DNA of 64,000 nt from Didymella arachidicola (GCA_016630955.3 CM049999.1:62001-126000); one strand, 5' to 3'; shown: positions 49,122 to 60,341, numbered from the stretch's first letter. Notes: generated from the sequence alone by a model not told the origin. Numbers and translations are program-made.

Positions 49122-51197
49122 ATGCTACTGAAGGCTGTCTTCGTTGCGTCGATCGCTCTCGGAGGGCAGGCTCTGCCTGTAGCCCATGTCGAACGCGAAT
49201 ACAACAACAACAACCTCGAGGTAGAGCTTTCTATCGCTGACGGACTGCTCAATACGACAACTGACGGCCGCGTCGTGTTGATGTTCGCTCCGAATGGAAC
49301 CGACCCCCTTGAAGACACGGACGTTACTTCCTCGCCGAACATGATTTTCGGCCGAAATGTATACGATTTCGGCCCGAAGAAGACCATTACACTCTCCCAA
49401 GGCAGTAACGATAGCACGGAATCTGGTGTCTTTGGCTGGCCCAATGTTAGTATGAGCGACATTGAGCCAGGCACGTACAGTGTGCAGGCGTTCCTTACTA
49501 GATACGAAACAGTCACTCGCAGCGATGGGTCCAAAGTCAGCCTCCGATTCCCATGCGGTGATGGAGGCCTAAACGTCAATGGCTTCGGTAGCCTAACAAC
49601 CTCGAGGATGGACATCAACATCACTGGGGTTTCCCAGTCTATCAATCTAGTCTTTAGCGAAATCACAGCCGTCGAAGCATTTTCCGGTCAAGAGGTCGGT
49701 GGTTGTAACCAAGGAAACTATGAAGATACCAAGAACCTGAAGTATATCAAGATTCGAAGCAAGAAGCTCAGCGAATTTTGGGGTCGCGACATGTACGTCG
49801 GAGCCAACGTGGTCCTCCCTGCTGGATATGATGCGAACGATACCAAGACCCGCTATCCCACCATCTACAACCAGGATCACTGGTCGGGATCCCTTGGTGC
49901 CTACTACTATGGTAGCGACAAGGAATTCACTGCAGCCTGGGATGCAGGCACAATCCCGGCTACCAACACCACTGCTGCGCGGCCGGTACCTAAGTTCATC
50001 CTTGTTGCCATCCGTCATGAAGCACCTTACTACGATGATTCTTATGCGGTAAACACAGCCAATCTTGGACCCTACGGCGATGCAATCAACGAGGAGCTTA
50101 TTCCTCACATCGAAGCCACCTTCCACACCATCCGGGCGCCATACGCTCGTGTCCAAGACGGTGGCAGCACAGGAGGCTGGGAAAGCATCGCAAGTGTAAT
50201 CTACAGACCCGACCTCTTCGGTGTTTGCTTTTCTTCGTACCCGGACTCTCTCGACTTCCATCGTCATCAGGATATCGAGCTCTACACATCGACCAATGCG
50301 TATCAGCGTGCCAATGGCAGCTATGTGCCCAGTATCCGCACGTTCGTCAACGGTACCCAGGAAGTACTTGCCACTGTGGGTCAAGAGAACCACTGGGAGC
50401 TCACATTTGGCACCGCTTCGCGTTCTTTCAACCAGTGGGATATCTGGAACGCTGTCTTTGGTGTCCAGGGATACAATGGCTATCCTCTCGAGCCTTGGGA
50501 CAAGGTCACTGGTGAGATCTATCCCGAAGCTGTGCAGCATTGGAAGCCATTCGATCTGAGCGACTATGTGGTTAAAAACTTCAATTCAGCCCGCAGCCTC
50601 GGTACTGCACTTGCTGGACGCATCTTCATCTACGTTGGCACATGGGATACTTACTTCCTCAATGAGGGCGTTATGGAATTTCAGAAGCGGACTGATGCCG
50701 CCGGTGGAGCTGGATGGGCGAACATCACCATCCTTCCAGAGAAGACCCATGGTGGTAACTTCCGCGATCTCAACATCTGGGACTATCTCGAGTTGGTAGA
50801 GAACTGGGTCCAGGACCATGCGCCGGACGGCCCAAGCCCGTTATCGTCGTCTGCTGTCGCACCAGCCACGCGCGGGAATGTCTGGGAAGATGTGATCGCA
50901 TATGGTGGACACAAAGCGGCTTTGAACCGTCAAGCAGACCCCAAGATCGCCGGAAACGAAGCCAAGGCTGGTCGAGCATTCACTTCCAGTGTCGGTCGAT
51001 GGGATCCGGGAGTCGAGCTTACCGCGCAGTGGATCTTTAACAGCAAGAATGCTTCCGAAACGTTCAGAGTAGAACAAGGCAGCAATACCACATTCACACC
51101 TACTGCAAAGGGCCACTTGCAACTTCTTGTTACTGGCAAAAAGCGGAACTATGTCACCGAGACAAGGAGTAGCCAACGGGTGCTTGTACATACATAA
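49122..51197 (+). CDS. Secreted esterase, alpha/beta-hydrolase (esterase D-like)
   Basis: 691 aa from ATG 49122, apparently without introns. Signal peptide MLLKAVFVASIALGGQALPVA. An N-terminal beta-rich region (about 25-190) precedes an alpha/beta-hydrolase domain with NQDHWSGSLGAYYYG and the nucleophile elbow GGSTGG. Late Asp (GTWDTY) and His (EKTHGG) are likely triad members. Many N-glycosylation sites. Resembles fungal proteins assigned to the putative esterase family PF00756. The substrate is not deducible; a cell-wall or plant polymer ester is possible. Confidence 0.85.
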   Translation: MLLKAVFVASIALGGQALPVAHVEREYNNNNLEVELSIADGLLNTTTDGRVVLMFAPNGTDPLEDTDVTSSPNMIFGRNVYDFGPKKTITLSQGSNDSTESGVFGWPNVSMSDIEPGTYSVQAFLTRYETVTRSDGSKVSLRFPCGDGGLNVNGFGSLTTSRMDINITGVSQSINLVFSEITAVEAFSGQEVGGCNQGNYEDTKNLKYIKIRSKKLSEFWGRDMYVGANVVLPAGYDANDTKTRYPTIYNQDHWSGSLGAYYYGSDKEFTAAWDAGTIPATNTTAARPVPKFILVAIRHEAPYYDDSYAVNTANLGPYGDAINEELIPHIEATFHTIRAPYARVQDGGSTGGWESIASVIYRPDLFGVCFSSYPDSLDFHRHQDIELYTSTNAYQRANGSYVPSIRTFVNGTQEVLATVGQENHWELTFGTASRSFNQWDIWNAVFGVQGYNGYPLEPWDKVTGEIYPEAVQHWKPFDLSDYVVKNFNSARSLGTALAGRIFIYVGTWDTYFLNEGVMEFQKRTDAAGGAGWANITILPEKTHGGNFRDLNIWDYLELVENWVQDHAPDGPSPLSSSAVAPATRGNVWEDVIAYGGHKAALNRQADPKIAGNEAKAGRAFTSSVGRWDPGVELTAQWIFNSKNASETFRVEQGSNTTFTPTAKGHLQLLVTGKKRNYVTETRSSQRVLVHT

Positions 51198-51584
51198 GCA
51201 GTCTGCATTCACGTGCAAAACCTGGTCATTTGTAATTGAGAAGAGTTCACAAACAATGAAGCAATTATGGAACGCTTGATGATGTTTTTCAGCTGAGATC
51301 CTCACCGCAAAGACCAATGCGGGAAGATATTGTGACCCAGACTGGATATTGAGGGGTGTGGAGAAGAGCGATACCAAGGAGGCAAGAGCGCACAAGCGCG
51401 GGAGGCGGAGGAGCGAGAACCTTTCAGCGTGACAGCTGCTTCAAAGTGAATGCTGTTTTTCCTACACCTACCTGACACCGTCACTTCGTTGTCCGAAATT
51501 GGCACATTGTTTTCTGACATCGGAGGCCTGGACTTGGATGCTTTTCAAAGCGAATTTTCCATGCACCTTCTTTTGGCGTCTGTC

Positions 51585-51614
51585 GTTGGTTGGTTGGTTG
51601 GTTGGTTGGTTGGT
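51585..51614 (+). repeat. (GGTT)n microsatellite, about 7 units
   Basis: Perfect tetranucleotide repeat, 30 bp. Confidence 0.95.
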
Positions 51615-51892
51615 ATTCATTTTACGTCTGTTGATGAGGATCAAGTCCACCATCTCGCCTCCCGAAGGGCATATACGACGTGCTAAGCTATGGAATTACA
51701 GTGCTGTCACACTACCTTAGAAAGCATTTCTTGCCTGCGCGGGTATTGCTACCATTTCAGAACTACAGCTCCCTGTCCAGTTAGGGAGGCTGAGCGATAT
51801 ATGTACATTAGGGTGATTTCCTTGCATTCTGAGGCATCTATGTGCTGAAAGAGAGAAAGAGGGAGAGAGAGTGTGTATATGTATTTGGAAGA

Positions 51893-51912
51893 GGGGGGGG
51901 GGGGGGGGGGGG
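51893..51912 (+). repeat. Poly-G tract (20 bp)
   Basis: Uninterrupted G20 preceded by a GA-rich run. It lies about 75 bp beyond the LINE fragment stop on that element's 3' side, so it may be part of the LINE 3' tail (poly-C in sense). Confidence 0.9.
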
Positions 51913-51985
51913 ATTCGCATCCATTGTGCTGGACCTAGCAGAAATAGGTGCTGCATTGCTGCTGTCTATTGCAGGGCTGCAAAAG

Positions 51986-52717
51986 CTAGCGGGGGCAGAT
52001 CTTGGTGTAGTACTGTGTGAGTTTGACAAATGCTTCAAAGGCCTCTGGCTCCCTTACTAGTGCTGCAGTGTACGCTAGGCCATCCGCCTGGCTGGATGGT
52101 GGTATTAGTGGTCGCAGTGGCCATCTGCTAAAGGTCACTCGGGTCTTGCAGCAGAGCGCGAGGTGCTCTGGCGTCTTGTCGCACCCGCATGAACAGGTAA
52201 GGTTCGCATCCTTGTGGTTGTACTTTCCATGGTACCAGGCGAAATCGCCATGTCTAGTCCGGATAGAAAGCAGTCTGGCTAGGATAGGTCTCGGCAGATC
52301 AAGCTCCTTCAAGCCGCTGCGTGGTGCGTAGTCTAAGTCCCAGCTCTTGTACTACTTTAAGAGCTTAGTCTTCCTGTTAGACTACTAGGTCTGCTGCGTG
52401 TAGCGCAGTGTCTTGCGGGCAACTGTCTTAATGCCTGAGAGTGTTAGCAGAGCGGCTTCTCTAGTTAGGGGTAATAGATGTTAGGCTTCTAGGTTGGCTA
52501 GTTTGTCTGCGGCCTTATTTCCTTAGATGCCTAGGTGTCTAGGGGCTCACCTAATTAAAACGTTGTAGGTCTCTATAGCACTATAGCACTCTAGGAAGGC
52601 CTATTAGGAGGTAGGGGGCGCGTCGCCGCTAAGGCACTATATTACTAAGGTGCTGTCTATGCACAGCTAGATTCGGCGGGTACAGAGCTCTAGTTGTCTT
52701 ATAGCATGCTAGAGGCC
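51986..52717 (-). pseudogene. LINE (non-LTR) ORF2 C-terminus: RNase H and terminal zinc motif
   Basis: One frame read rightward to leftward gives HLGI-GNKAADKLANLEA, the RNase H signature, then the open segment 52312-51986 with CSCGCDKTPEHLALC, the CCHC-type end of fungal Tad-like LINEs. Stops fit CAG/TGG to TAG changes. The RNase H frame continues at 59919 on the other side of family 4 (KAIGA, RGLEHAIRQLEL, LCIDSTLVIW). Confidence 0.8.
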
Positions 52718-53186
52718 TGTTGAAGTCGTACTTTAAGCAAAGCTCGTAAGCACTAATTCTATTGGTTCTCGGGGATGAGTACGGTGACAGGAAGCCGAAG
52801 GGGTTGGTTGCAATAAGGTGTACAGATACGATCTGTCAGTCTTGAGAGCAGGGTAACGATGAGTAGTACAGAGTAGACTGTCTAGCTCGAAGGTTGGGTT
52901 TGAGATCCAAAGACAAACTTGATAACTTAGGTTGAACACACACTGTAAGAGTTGTGTTCCTACTAGAATATATACTTAGTGGGAAAGCTAGAGTATCCCT
53001 TAATGCGCCTTGTTCCCTTGTAACTCGGGATGCATTGTCTTCCCGGGATGTGGTGGCATCCTGTGATTCTTGGGATGACGCTTCTTGGCGGGATGTCGAC
53101 GCATGTCACGTGACACGTGACACGCTGTCATCCAAGCGCTTGCCCCGCTTCCCATCAGTACCTTGTTTCCTTCAGAGATCGTAACA
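52718..53186 (-). repeat. Family 4 3' LTR (469 bp)
   Basis: Minus-strand TGTTACGATCTCTG to CAACA. Same length as 59445-59913, no difference noticed by eye. Confidence 0.95.
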
Positions 53187-53200
53187 CTACCTCCCCCCTT
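53187..53200 (-). other. Polypurine tract, family 4
   Basis: AAGGGGGGAGGTAG on the minus strand, directly before TGTTACGA. Confidence 0.75.
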
Positions 53201-53316
53201 CCAGCATATCGTCCTCGATATATTGTTTATCCGTGCCGTGGGTCGCAGGGTAGGTCTCTCTCTTATAAGTACTGTTCGTAGGTCGCTTCTTATGAAGTTC
53301 CATAGCCTCCCTAACC

Positions 53317-53934
53317 ATGCCGAAGGAATCCGGAACACGAAAGCTCCGAGCCCCGCGTTCTCAGTCGTCCACCGAGCAGCGTCGTGCCCGTGCGCGTCGT
53401 ATCCAGGATCGTTCGTTGGAAATGGCGTTTCGTTGTGAAAGATGTGAACAAAAGAATTTTCGGTGCTTTGTCGATACCGCTACTGGTCGATGTGCTGGCT
53501 GCATCTCTGTGAAAGCAGAGTGTAGCTTGTTTGTTCCTGAAGAAGAATGGGAGAAAGTGGAGAAAGAGAAAGAGGCAAAACGTTTGGCGTTGCTCCGAGC
53601 TGAGGAAGCAGCTGCTGCTTCTCAGTTAGAGGTAACCCGTGCTCGTCGTGAGCTAGCCGAGACCGAGAGTTGTGAGCGGCGGTTTGCGCGTCGTGACCTG
53701 GCGATGTTGAAGGCGCAAGATCAGGCGCAAGAGGCGGAAAGTTCGAGTACCGCTACCGGCCCCCTTGTCTCCGTTCCTTGGGCTGATCCTGGCTGGTTAC
53801 AGGCTAATGATTCTTCTTTTGGTCTCTCGTCTGACCAACTCTTTGTTGACTTTCTTGCTGGAAACCCTGTGGATCCTGTGCCGTACTGGCCACAGAATTT
53901 CGATACTGCGTCAGCAACTGGCGGCAGTTCGTGA
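53317..53934 (+). CDS. Antisense Zn2Cys6 DNA-binding protein, family 4
   Basis: 205 aa from ATG 53317, 130 bp from the 3' LTR edge. A basic Arg-rich N-terminus, then C-x2-C-x6-C-x8-C-x2-C-x6-C, then a long E/K/A/L-rich helix (about 80-140) likely to be a coiled coil, then an acidic aromatic C-terminus ending GGSS. Starts MPKE, as family 2 starts MPKQ. Its last 131 bp overlap pol in convergent orientation. Homologue of the other three antisense proteins but strongly diverged. Confidence 0.8.
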   Translation: MPKESGTRKLRAPRSQSSTEQRRARARRIQDRSLEMAFRCERCEQKNFRCFVDTATGRCAGCISVKAECSLFVPEEEWEKVEKEKEAKRLALLRAEEAAAASQLEVTRARRELAETESCERRFARRDLAMLKAQDQAQEAESSSTATGPLVSVPWADPGWLQANDSSFGLSSDQLFVDFLAGNPVDPVPYWPQNFDTASATGGSS

Positions 53935-56900
53935 GGTTTGCTTCTGGTTCCCACGTGTTTTCCGAGTCCGGGTATCCTAACCACTTGACTAGGTATTCGT
54001 TGTTTTCTTTGGTTTTTCGATGTTTGATTACTTTCTCGACTTCCCACTCGTCCTGGCCGTCCGCCTCGTAGTGAAAGTCTTTCTGGATTGGCGTTCTATG
54101 GTCGGCTGGTTCCAACAGCGAGATGTGGAACACTGGATGGATCTTTGCATCCTTGGGCAGCGCAAGTCGATAGTTGACTGGGCTGATTTGCTTGGAAATG
54201 AAAAATGGTCCGACCTTGACTTTGTCCAGTTTTTTCGTTAGTCGCCGTGTGCGTAGGTTTTTCGTAAGGAGATACACTTTATCCCCCTCCTTTAGCAGAG
54301 GCGCCGTTTTTCGTTTCTTGTTAACATAAGAGATGCTCTGTGACTGAGCTTTGGCGATGTTATCGAGCGATTTTCTGTGTACTTCCTTCAGTGCTTTGAC
54401 TGAGTTAATCGCTGATTCCGTTTGAATGTTACTGTCCAATGATCTGGTAAAGAGATTTGGGTGTCTCCCGTGGTTTGCAAAGAACGGCGTTACGCCTGTT
54501 GCTTCCGACAATTTGTTGTTGTACGCGATTTGTGCCATAGGTAGTAGTGAGACCCAGTTGTCTTGCTGCTGGTTGCAGTAAATGCGGAGGTACGTCTCCA
54601 TTGTTTGGTTCACTCGTTCCGTTTGGCCATCCGTCTGCGGATGATACGCGGTTGACAATTTTTTCTTGGTACCAATAGCTGCTAACAGCGTGGTCCAGTA
54701 GTTCGATGTAAACAACTTGTCTCTATCGCTGATGATTGATTCGGAAATGCCGTGGTGTCGAACAATCCTATCCAGATACACTCGTGCGAGCTGCTCTGCA
54801 GTGTAGCTGTGGCGGAAAGGCACAAACTCAGCGGCTTTCGTGAATCGATCCACTACAACGAAGATTGAGTCGTAGGTGTATCCTGTTACAGGATCCTTGG
54901 AGGCAGGTAGCTGTGTAACGAAATCCATCGTAATGTTCGTCCATGGTGCCTTTGGCGGCTCCATTGCCTGTGCTTCTCCATACTTGGCGTGCGTGCTGTG
55001 TTTGTTCTGCTGACAGCTTACGCAATTCTTGATGAACTTGGCGACCTTGTCGCGCATGTTCGGGAACTCGTAATGTCTTTTGATGAGTTCCATTGTTCTG
55101 GTGATGCCGGGGTGTCCATGAAGCGGGTCATCGTGGTGACTACTTATGACTTCTTCTTCCAGTTCCTCTGGTACCTGTGATGGTACATGATGTTCTTGGC
55201 GTACTATCATCATATTGTTGAGCTGCTGGGATGGTCCTAACGATCCGTCGCTATTGATACCAAGGATCGCCGATTCGTTGATCGTCTTGGATCTTGCGAG
55301 GTCGTGTCGTCGACTGAGTGCGTCGGCTCTGCCGTTGTCCTTTCCTGGTGTATAGAGGATCTTGAATTTGTATTGTCCGAGGGTCTCGGACCATCGTACT
55401 TGTCGTCTGTTCAATACCTTTGTCGTCGTGAAGTGTACCAGGTTTTTGTGATCCGTGTAGATCGTAAGTTCCGAACAACTTTCAGCGTAGACTCGCCAAT
55501 GTTCTAGGGCGGATACGATCGCGAGTAGTTCTTTGTCGTGTACGTCGTATCGTTCTTCGGGTCCTGAGAACTTGCGTGAATAGTAGGCAATCGGGTGCCA
55601 TTGACCATCTCGTTCTTGTGTAATGCATGCTCCTAATGCCAAATCTGAGGCATCTGTTTCCATTCGCAGCGGCTCTCCGCTCCTGAATGTAACCAATGTG
55701 GGTGGATCTACACAAGCTTGCTTTAGTGTTTCGAAAGCTTTGTCCTGATCCTCGCCCCACTTGAAGGGTGTGTCCTTCCGCGTAAGTTTCGTAAGCGGCA
55801 AGGCCTTCGTGGAGTAATCCTTGATGAAGCGTCGGTTGAAGTTGACAAACCCAAGGAACTCTTAGATGTTCTTGACGGTTTTAGGTGTTGGCCAATCTTT
55901 TACAACCTGAATCTTTTCTTGGCTCATCTTGACTCCGTATCGTCCTACTACAAACCCTAGGAACTCGACTTCTTCCTTGTGCCATTCGCATTTCTCGGGT
56001 TTCAAGCGTAGGTGCGCTGCTCCTAGGCAGACAAGCACTTGTCGTACGTGTTCGACATGCTCTTCTAGTGTCTTACTGTACACTAGGATGTCATCGAGGT
56101 ACGCTACCACGGTAATGTCCAAGTGTGCCCTTAGCACGTTGTTGATTAGGGCTTGACATGTCGCTGGTGCGTTGGTGAGCCCGAACGGCATAACCAAATA
56201 CTCGTAATGACCATAACGGGTTCTAAACGCCGTCTTCCATTCTTCGCCCTCCTTCATGCGGATGAGGTTGTATGCTCCTCTTAGGTCTAACGCAGTGAAG
56301 TACTGTGCTCCTGCTAACCGATCCTGAAGTTCGCTGATGTTCGGTAGCGGGTAACGATTTTTGATCGTGATATCGTTGAGCTTTCGGTAATCGATGCAAG
56401 GTCGTAGCTTGCCATCTTTCTTTGGTACGAATAGAACGGGAAATCCTGCTGGGGATTCTGATTCTCGAATGAATCCTTTGTCGAGGTTCTCCTTAAGGTA
56501 GTTGCGCAGCTCCTTAAGTTCCTTTTCTGACATCTGGTATATGGGCCCGAATGGGGGCTTCTTGCCTGGCTCGAGCTTAATCTCGTGGTCCCATTCTTGG
56601 TGCTGCGGTAATGCCTTCGCAGTCTTCTCATCGCGGAAGAGGTCTATAAACTCTCTGTATTCATCCGGGATGTCAGGAGTTGTACTGTTCTCCTTAACCG
56701 TCGCTTTGTGATCCTGGGGCTGGTTGGTATCTGCGCGGTCGACCGCTCTAACTTGGCGCGTCTTGTTCGAAGAGATGTTGTTAATCTCCTTCTCATCCGC
56801 CAGCTGCGTCGTGAGCTGCGCGGGTCGCTGTCCGGGTGTACCTGATCCGTGACACGTGAGCGTTATTCGCTGGTTCTTCCAGTCGATCCATGGATTGTGC

Positions 56901-57304
56901 TCTCTTAACCAAGGAAGTCCTAATATGATATCATGGGCGGCCGTTCCCAGAACATCTAGGTCTATCACTTCCTTGTGGTTGAATACTTTCAGACGTCGCT
57001 GTACCACTTCGTGGGTCACAGTCGACTCTCCTGGCATCGGTTCTCCGTTGGCTACTCGTAAAGGGTATGGTTCCTCCTTTCTTCGCTTCTGCAAGCCTGC
57101 TTGCGCGATAGCGGATTGAGACACGTAGTTGCTTTGTGCTCCTGAGTCCAACAATGCCGTCATCCTGGTGCCTTCTAGCACGACAGGGAATTTGATGAGG
57201 GACTGGGCCTCATTGGAATCCTGACGTCGATTCCGGGAGCCCTGGACTGCGTTGAGAAAAAGCTCTCGTCCGGGTCGTCCTTGGCGTCTGTTTGCCATAT
57301 GTCT
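53804..57304 (-). pseudogene. pol: Pol polyprotein, family 4, with one internal stop
   Basis: Same domain order and nearly the same sequence as the other families. A TAA stop at 55862-55864 replaces the Gln codon CAA found in the others (KNIQEF), between RT and RNase H, a single C-to-T change. The chromodomain loop is again different (KHRKTKENN), with a private Gln/Asn-rich tail. Without readthrough this copy makes no RNase H or integrase, so it would depend on another copy. Confidence 0.92.
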
Positions 57305-59427
57305 AAAAAAGACTCGTCCTGGGGCATAAAACCGCTCAGGCGTTTTAGCGTTTCGTGGTTTCTGCACTTCGGATGGAAGCACTCAGCCCATTCTTGGCCG
57401 TAGCACCTCTCGTTTTGTACCATGTGCATGTTGAATATGTCTTCTACACATTCAATTCCTGGAAAGTGGAGATTCGTGCGTTTATCCCACAAGTGCTCTG
57501 CGCAATAGGTATCCGTACATTCCCACCAGTATTCCTCGCAGCCCTCGGGCTTACTCGGAAACCATCCACTGTCCAGTTTGTACTGTCTGTGGTCTTCGCA
57601 GGCTTCGTGGTAGCACTGCGTAGGTGGTAGTCGAGGGTGGTACGGGTTTCGAATATCCTGGAACAGCTTCGACGTATAGCTCGACGTTGGCAAAGCGGGC
57701 TGTCGGTCGAAGTCGGGTTCGTCTCGACTTCGAGCGTATAAGTTGTAGTCGTCCAGCTGTTGCTGAGTTGCAGAGTTGCTTTCTTTCCAGCGGATAAAGT
57801 CTTCCGTGTGCCATTCTTTGTTGGTTTTCTGTGCATTGGCTACCTGTTGGTCGAATCTCTCAAGTGCTTCGGGGTCACCGAGCAAGTACCGTCTTGACCG
57901 TTGAATATTTTCTTCCGTCATCCAATCACGGACAGACTCGACATCCTGTAGGCTTGGTATCTGGATAGTAACGGATGACGTCTCTCCCTTGTGCTCTGGG
58001 ATGTTGTTGACAATGGTCAAGTTGATCGTTGGTGCTTTGGGTTCTCGGAAAGCAGGAGTCTGGGTGGATTGGTCGCGCGAGACCATCATGTCCTGACTAT
58101 GTTGTGCTCTGTCGCATACAATTAAACGTTTCCCTTCCTTTGAATAGTACTTGTCGTTGAGCCGGAAAAAGGAATCGTAGTATCGTTTGCCAACAATAGC
58201 GCTGCCGTCCTTAATGTCGCACTCTACCACATGGTGTTGACGGGGATCATTGTCAATCCACTCTTCCTTAGGGTAGGGTGTTGGTGACCGGATTTGCTTG
58301 CTTGGAGCATCCTCATCGGACTCCTCGATGTAGTCGTTGTCAAGTCCGGAAGTGGGGTCTTCCATGAGACGTCCCATCTCATTAGTAACGACCTCCCACT
58401 CTTGGTCGCCGCTGTCGTCATGAGCCAGCATGTTCAGCTGTCTGGTCACTTTGTTCTTCATGCGACAGTCGCGGGCGTAGTGGCCTGTCTTGCCACAGCC
58501 GTAACAAGTCACTGAAGACTTATCACCGCGGTTGTTACTACCCTTCTTTTTCTCATTCCATCGTTCAGGTCCTTTGTTAATGTTGGAGAGGTCCATTGCT
58601 GCAGGACCGTAGTATCCACTGTTCGTATCGTTGTGGACACGGCGTCCCATGTTGGCTTGGTAAAGGCCACCACGTTGACCACGGCGGTAGTTGTTGTTGC
58701 GCCATTGGTTGCGTGGAGCCTGGGATGGGCGAGTGACTTGAGTCACGGCTCGCACACGAGGGTCCTCTCTTAATTCTTGTTGAAGGTCGTAGAGCTTGAC
58801 GTCGATACTGATCGCTTCGTTTACTAGTGCGTCGAAGGTATCGGTAGCTGCGGCAGTCCGCATGAGCTCTTTCTTGACCTTAGGCTTAAGGCCTTGTTTG
58901 AACATGGTCATCAGTGCAACGTCGTCCCAGCCGGTGAACGTAGCTACTTGCTGAAACTTAGCAGCGTAGTCGGCAGCGGACGCAGTTTGTCGGATGCGCT
59001 GAATCTCGCGTCGGGCGATGGTTGGTTCGTTGTGCACTCCAAATACTTGGCGAATCTGTTCCTTGAACAGATCGAAGTCTTCGATCCATGGGTCGATGTC
59101 TGCTGAGTTGCTTGCTCCGTCGTGGTAACGGCGAATAAAGGGTTTAATCCAAGTGAACGCGCGATCCTTCATAAACGTACTCACAAAAGTGACACGTTTC
59201 TCCTCTGGGATGCGTTCTCCTTGGAACATGAAAAACAGATCGAACTTCATGAGCCAGTCTTCCAGCTTGTCGCGAGTGCCATCAAAGGCCTCGGGTTTAG
59301 CCACTGGGTAAACACTGGTAGGGGCAGGCGCCGCTGCCTCCTCGTCCATGTCGAGATCGTCATCAGCCGTACGGCGTGATGCGTTGGAGTTGCTTGGGGT
59401 AGCACGGGATCCTGAGGTAGTACTCAT
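57175..59427 (-). CDS. gag: Gag protein, family 4
   Basis: 750 aa from ATG 59427. Capsid domain, CCHC knuckle at about 308-321 and Cys/His-rich tail, closest to family 2 in the tail. Intact despite the pol stop. The end overlaps pol. Confidence 0.93.
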   Translation of the reverse strand: MSTTSGSRATPSNSNASRRTADDDLDMDEEAAAPAPTSVYPVAKPEAFDGTRDKLEDWLMKFDLFFMFQGERIPEEKRVTFVSTFMKDRAFTWIKPFIRRYHDGASNSADIDPWIEDFDLFKEQIRQVFGVHNEPTIARREIQRIRQTASAADYAAKFQQVATFTGWDDVALMTMFKQGLKPKVKKELMRTAAATDTFDALVNEAISIDVKLYDLQQELREDPRVRAVTQVTRPSQAPRNQWRNNNYRRGQRGGLYQANMGRRVHNDTNSGYYGPAAMDLSNINKGPERWNEKKKGSNNRGDKSSVTCYGCGKTGHYARDCRMKNKVTRQLNMLAHDDSGDQEWEVVTNEMGRLMEDPTSGLDNDYIEESDEDAPSKQIRSPTPYPKEEWIDNDPRQHHVVECDIKDGSAIVGKRYYDSFFRLNDKYYSKEGKRLIVCDRAQHSQDMMVSRDQSTQTPAFREPKAPTINLTIVNNIPEHKGETSSVTIQIPSLQDVESVRDWMTEENIQRSRRYLLGDPEALERFDQQVANAQKTNKEWHTEDFIRWKESNSATQQQLDDYNLYARSRDEPDFDRQPALPTSSYTSKLFQDIRNPYHPRLPPTQCYHEACEDHRQYKLDSGWFPSKPEGCEEYWWECTDTYCAEHLWDKRTNLHFPGIECVEDIFNMHMVQNERCYGQEWAECFHPKCRNHETLKRLSGFMPQDESFLDIWQTDAKDDPDESFFSTQSRAPGIDVRIPMRPSPSSNSLSC
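57304..57310 (-). promoter_or_regulatory. -1 frameshift heptamer TTTTTTA, family 4
   Basis: Same register as the other families. Confidence 0.8.
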
Positions 59428-59434
59428 CTTGGGG

Positions 59435-59444
59435 GTGTTCAAAA
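59435..59444 (-). other. Primer-binding region, family 4
   Basis: TTTTGAACAC next to the LTR; complement of the R start at 59659-59666. Confidence 0.6.
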
Positions 59445-59913
59445 TGTTGAAGTCGTACTTTAAGCAAAGCTCGTAAGCACTAATTCTATTGGTTCTCGGG
59501 GATGAGTACGGTGACAGGAAGCCGAAGGGGTTGGTTGCAATAAGGTGTACAGATACGATCTGTCAGTCTTGAGAGCAGGGTAACGATGAGTAGTACAGAG
59601 TAGACTGTCTAGCTCGAAGGTTGGGTTTGAGATCCAAAGACAAACTTGATAACTTAGGTTGAACACACACTGTAAGAGTTGTGTTCCTACTAGAATATAT
59701 ACTTAGTGGGAAAGCTAGAGTATCCCTTAATGCGCCTTGTTCCCTTGTAACTCGGGATGCATTGTCTTCCCGGGATGTGGTGGCATCCTGTGATTCTTGG
59801 GATGACGCTTCTTGGCGGGATGTCGACGCATGTCACGTGACACGTGACACGCTGTCATCCAAGCGCTTGCCCCGCTTCCCATCAGTACCTTGTTTCCTTC
59901 AGAGATCGTAACA
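59445..59913 (-). repeat. Family 4 5' LTR (469 bp)
   Basis: Private U3, shared core promoter, R and U5. Confidence 0.95.
59659..59850 (-). promoter_or_regulatory. Family 4 U3 promoter and GGGATG motif array
   Basis: GGGATG at 59754, 59772, 59799 and 59817 (plus strand), with TCACGTGA at 59833-59840 and a second CACGTG next to it. TATATA (59696-59701) lies 35 bp upstream of GTGTTCAA (59659-59666, minus strand). Confidence 0.72.
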
Positions 59914-59918
59914 AGGCC

Positions 59919-60339
59919 TCTCTACGCCCCTATAGCTTTAGCTTTAAAGATATATAAGGTAGGGTAGAGTAACCTATATCTAGTGTGCAGCTAATTTCTA
60001 TTCTAATATACTGCAAAGCTATAGGTAACTTGCTTTTCTCCTTTCTTAGTATATTATTTAGAGCTGTCTAAGAAGATAGTAACATCTAGTAATAGAAGCT
60101 AAGCCTACTATTCTTAAAAAACTATAGCTACTATCTTCTTATCTATACTAAGTATTAGGTTAGTTTAGTATATAGTTAAGTAGTAAGAGGCTACTAGCAT
60201 AGTCCTAGAGATCTCTAGTAGAAGCAACGCTATTTATTAGACTTTAGTCTTAACTTACTAGAGCTATCTAGTTTTTACGCCTCTATTTATAATAGGTACT
60301 AATATATACCTAGTAAGAGGATAGTCTATATCTATAGTA
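59919..60339 (-). pseudogene. Decayed LINE sequence (RNase H N-terminal part and upstream)
   Basis: The first 90 bp or so continue the LINE RNase H frame interrupted at 52717. The remainder is AT-rich with many TAG/CTA triplets, and I cannot assign domains to it. Confidence 0.6.
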
Positions 60340-60341
60340 TA

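Larger units (their letters stand above)
51198..51985. other. Intergenic region with microsatellites
   Basis: 3' flank of the esterase gene. Contains the GGTT repeat and the poly-G tract listed separately; no gene seen. Confidence 0.5.
52718..59913 (-). mobile_element. Ty3/Gypsy chromovirus, family 4
   Basis: 7,196 bp with 469-bp LTRs (52718-53186 and 59445-59913) and a perfect target duplication AGGCC (52713-52717, 59914-59918). Inserted into the RNase H part of a LINE. pol has one nonsense mutation; gag and the antisense gene are open. Confidence 0.96.

Noticed and set aside
36723..51197. Secondary-metabolite gene cluster (transporter plus esterases)
   Set aside because: No backbone enzyme, tailoring oxidoreductase or pathway regulator is present, and the Zn2Cys6 genes nearby belong to the retroelements.
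55850..55875. Programmed readthrough at the family 4 pol stop
   Set aside because: The other families have CAA at this codon, so a single C-to-T mutation is the simpler explanation.
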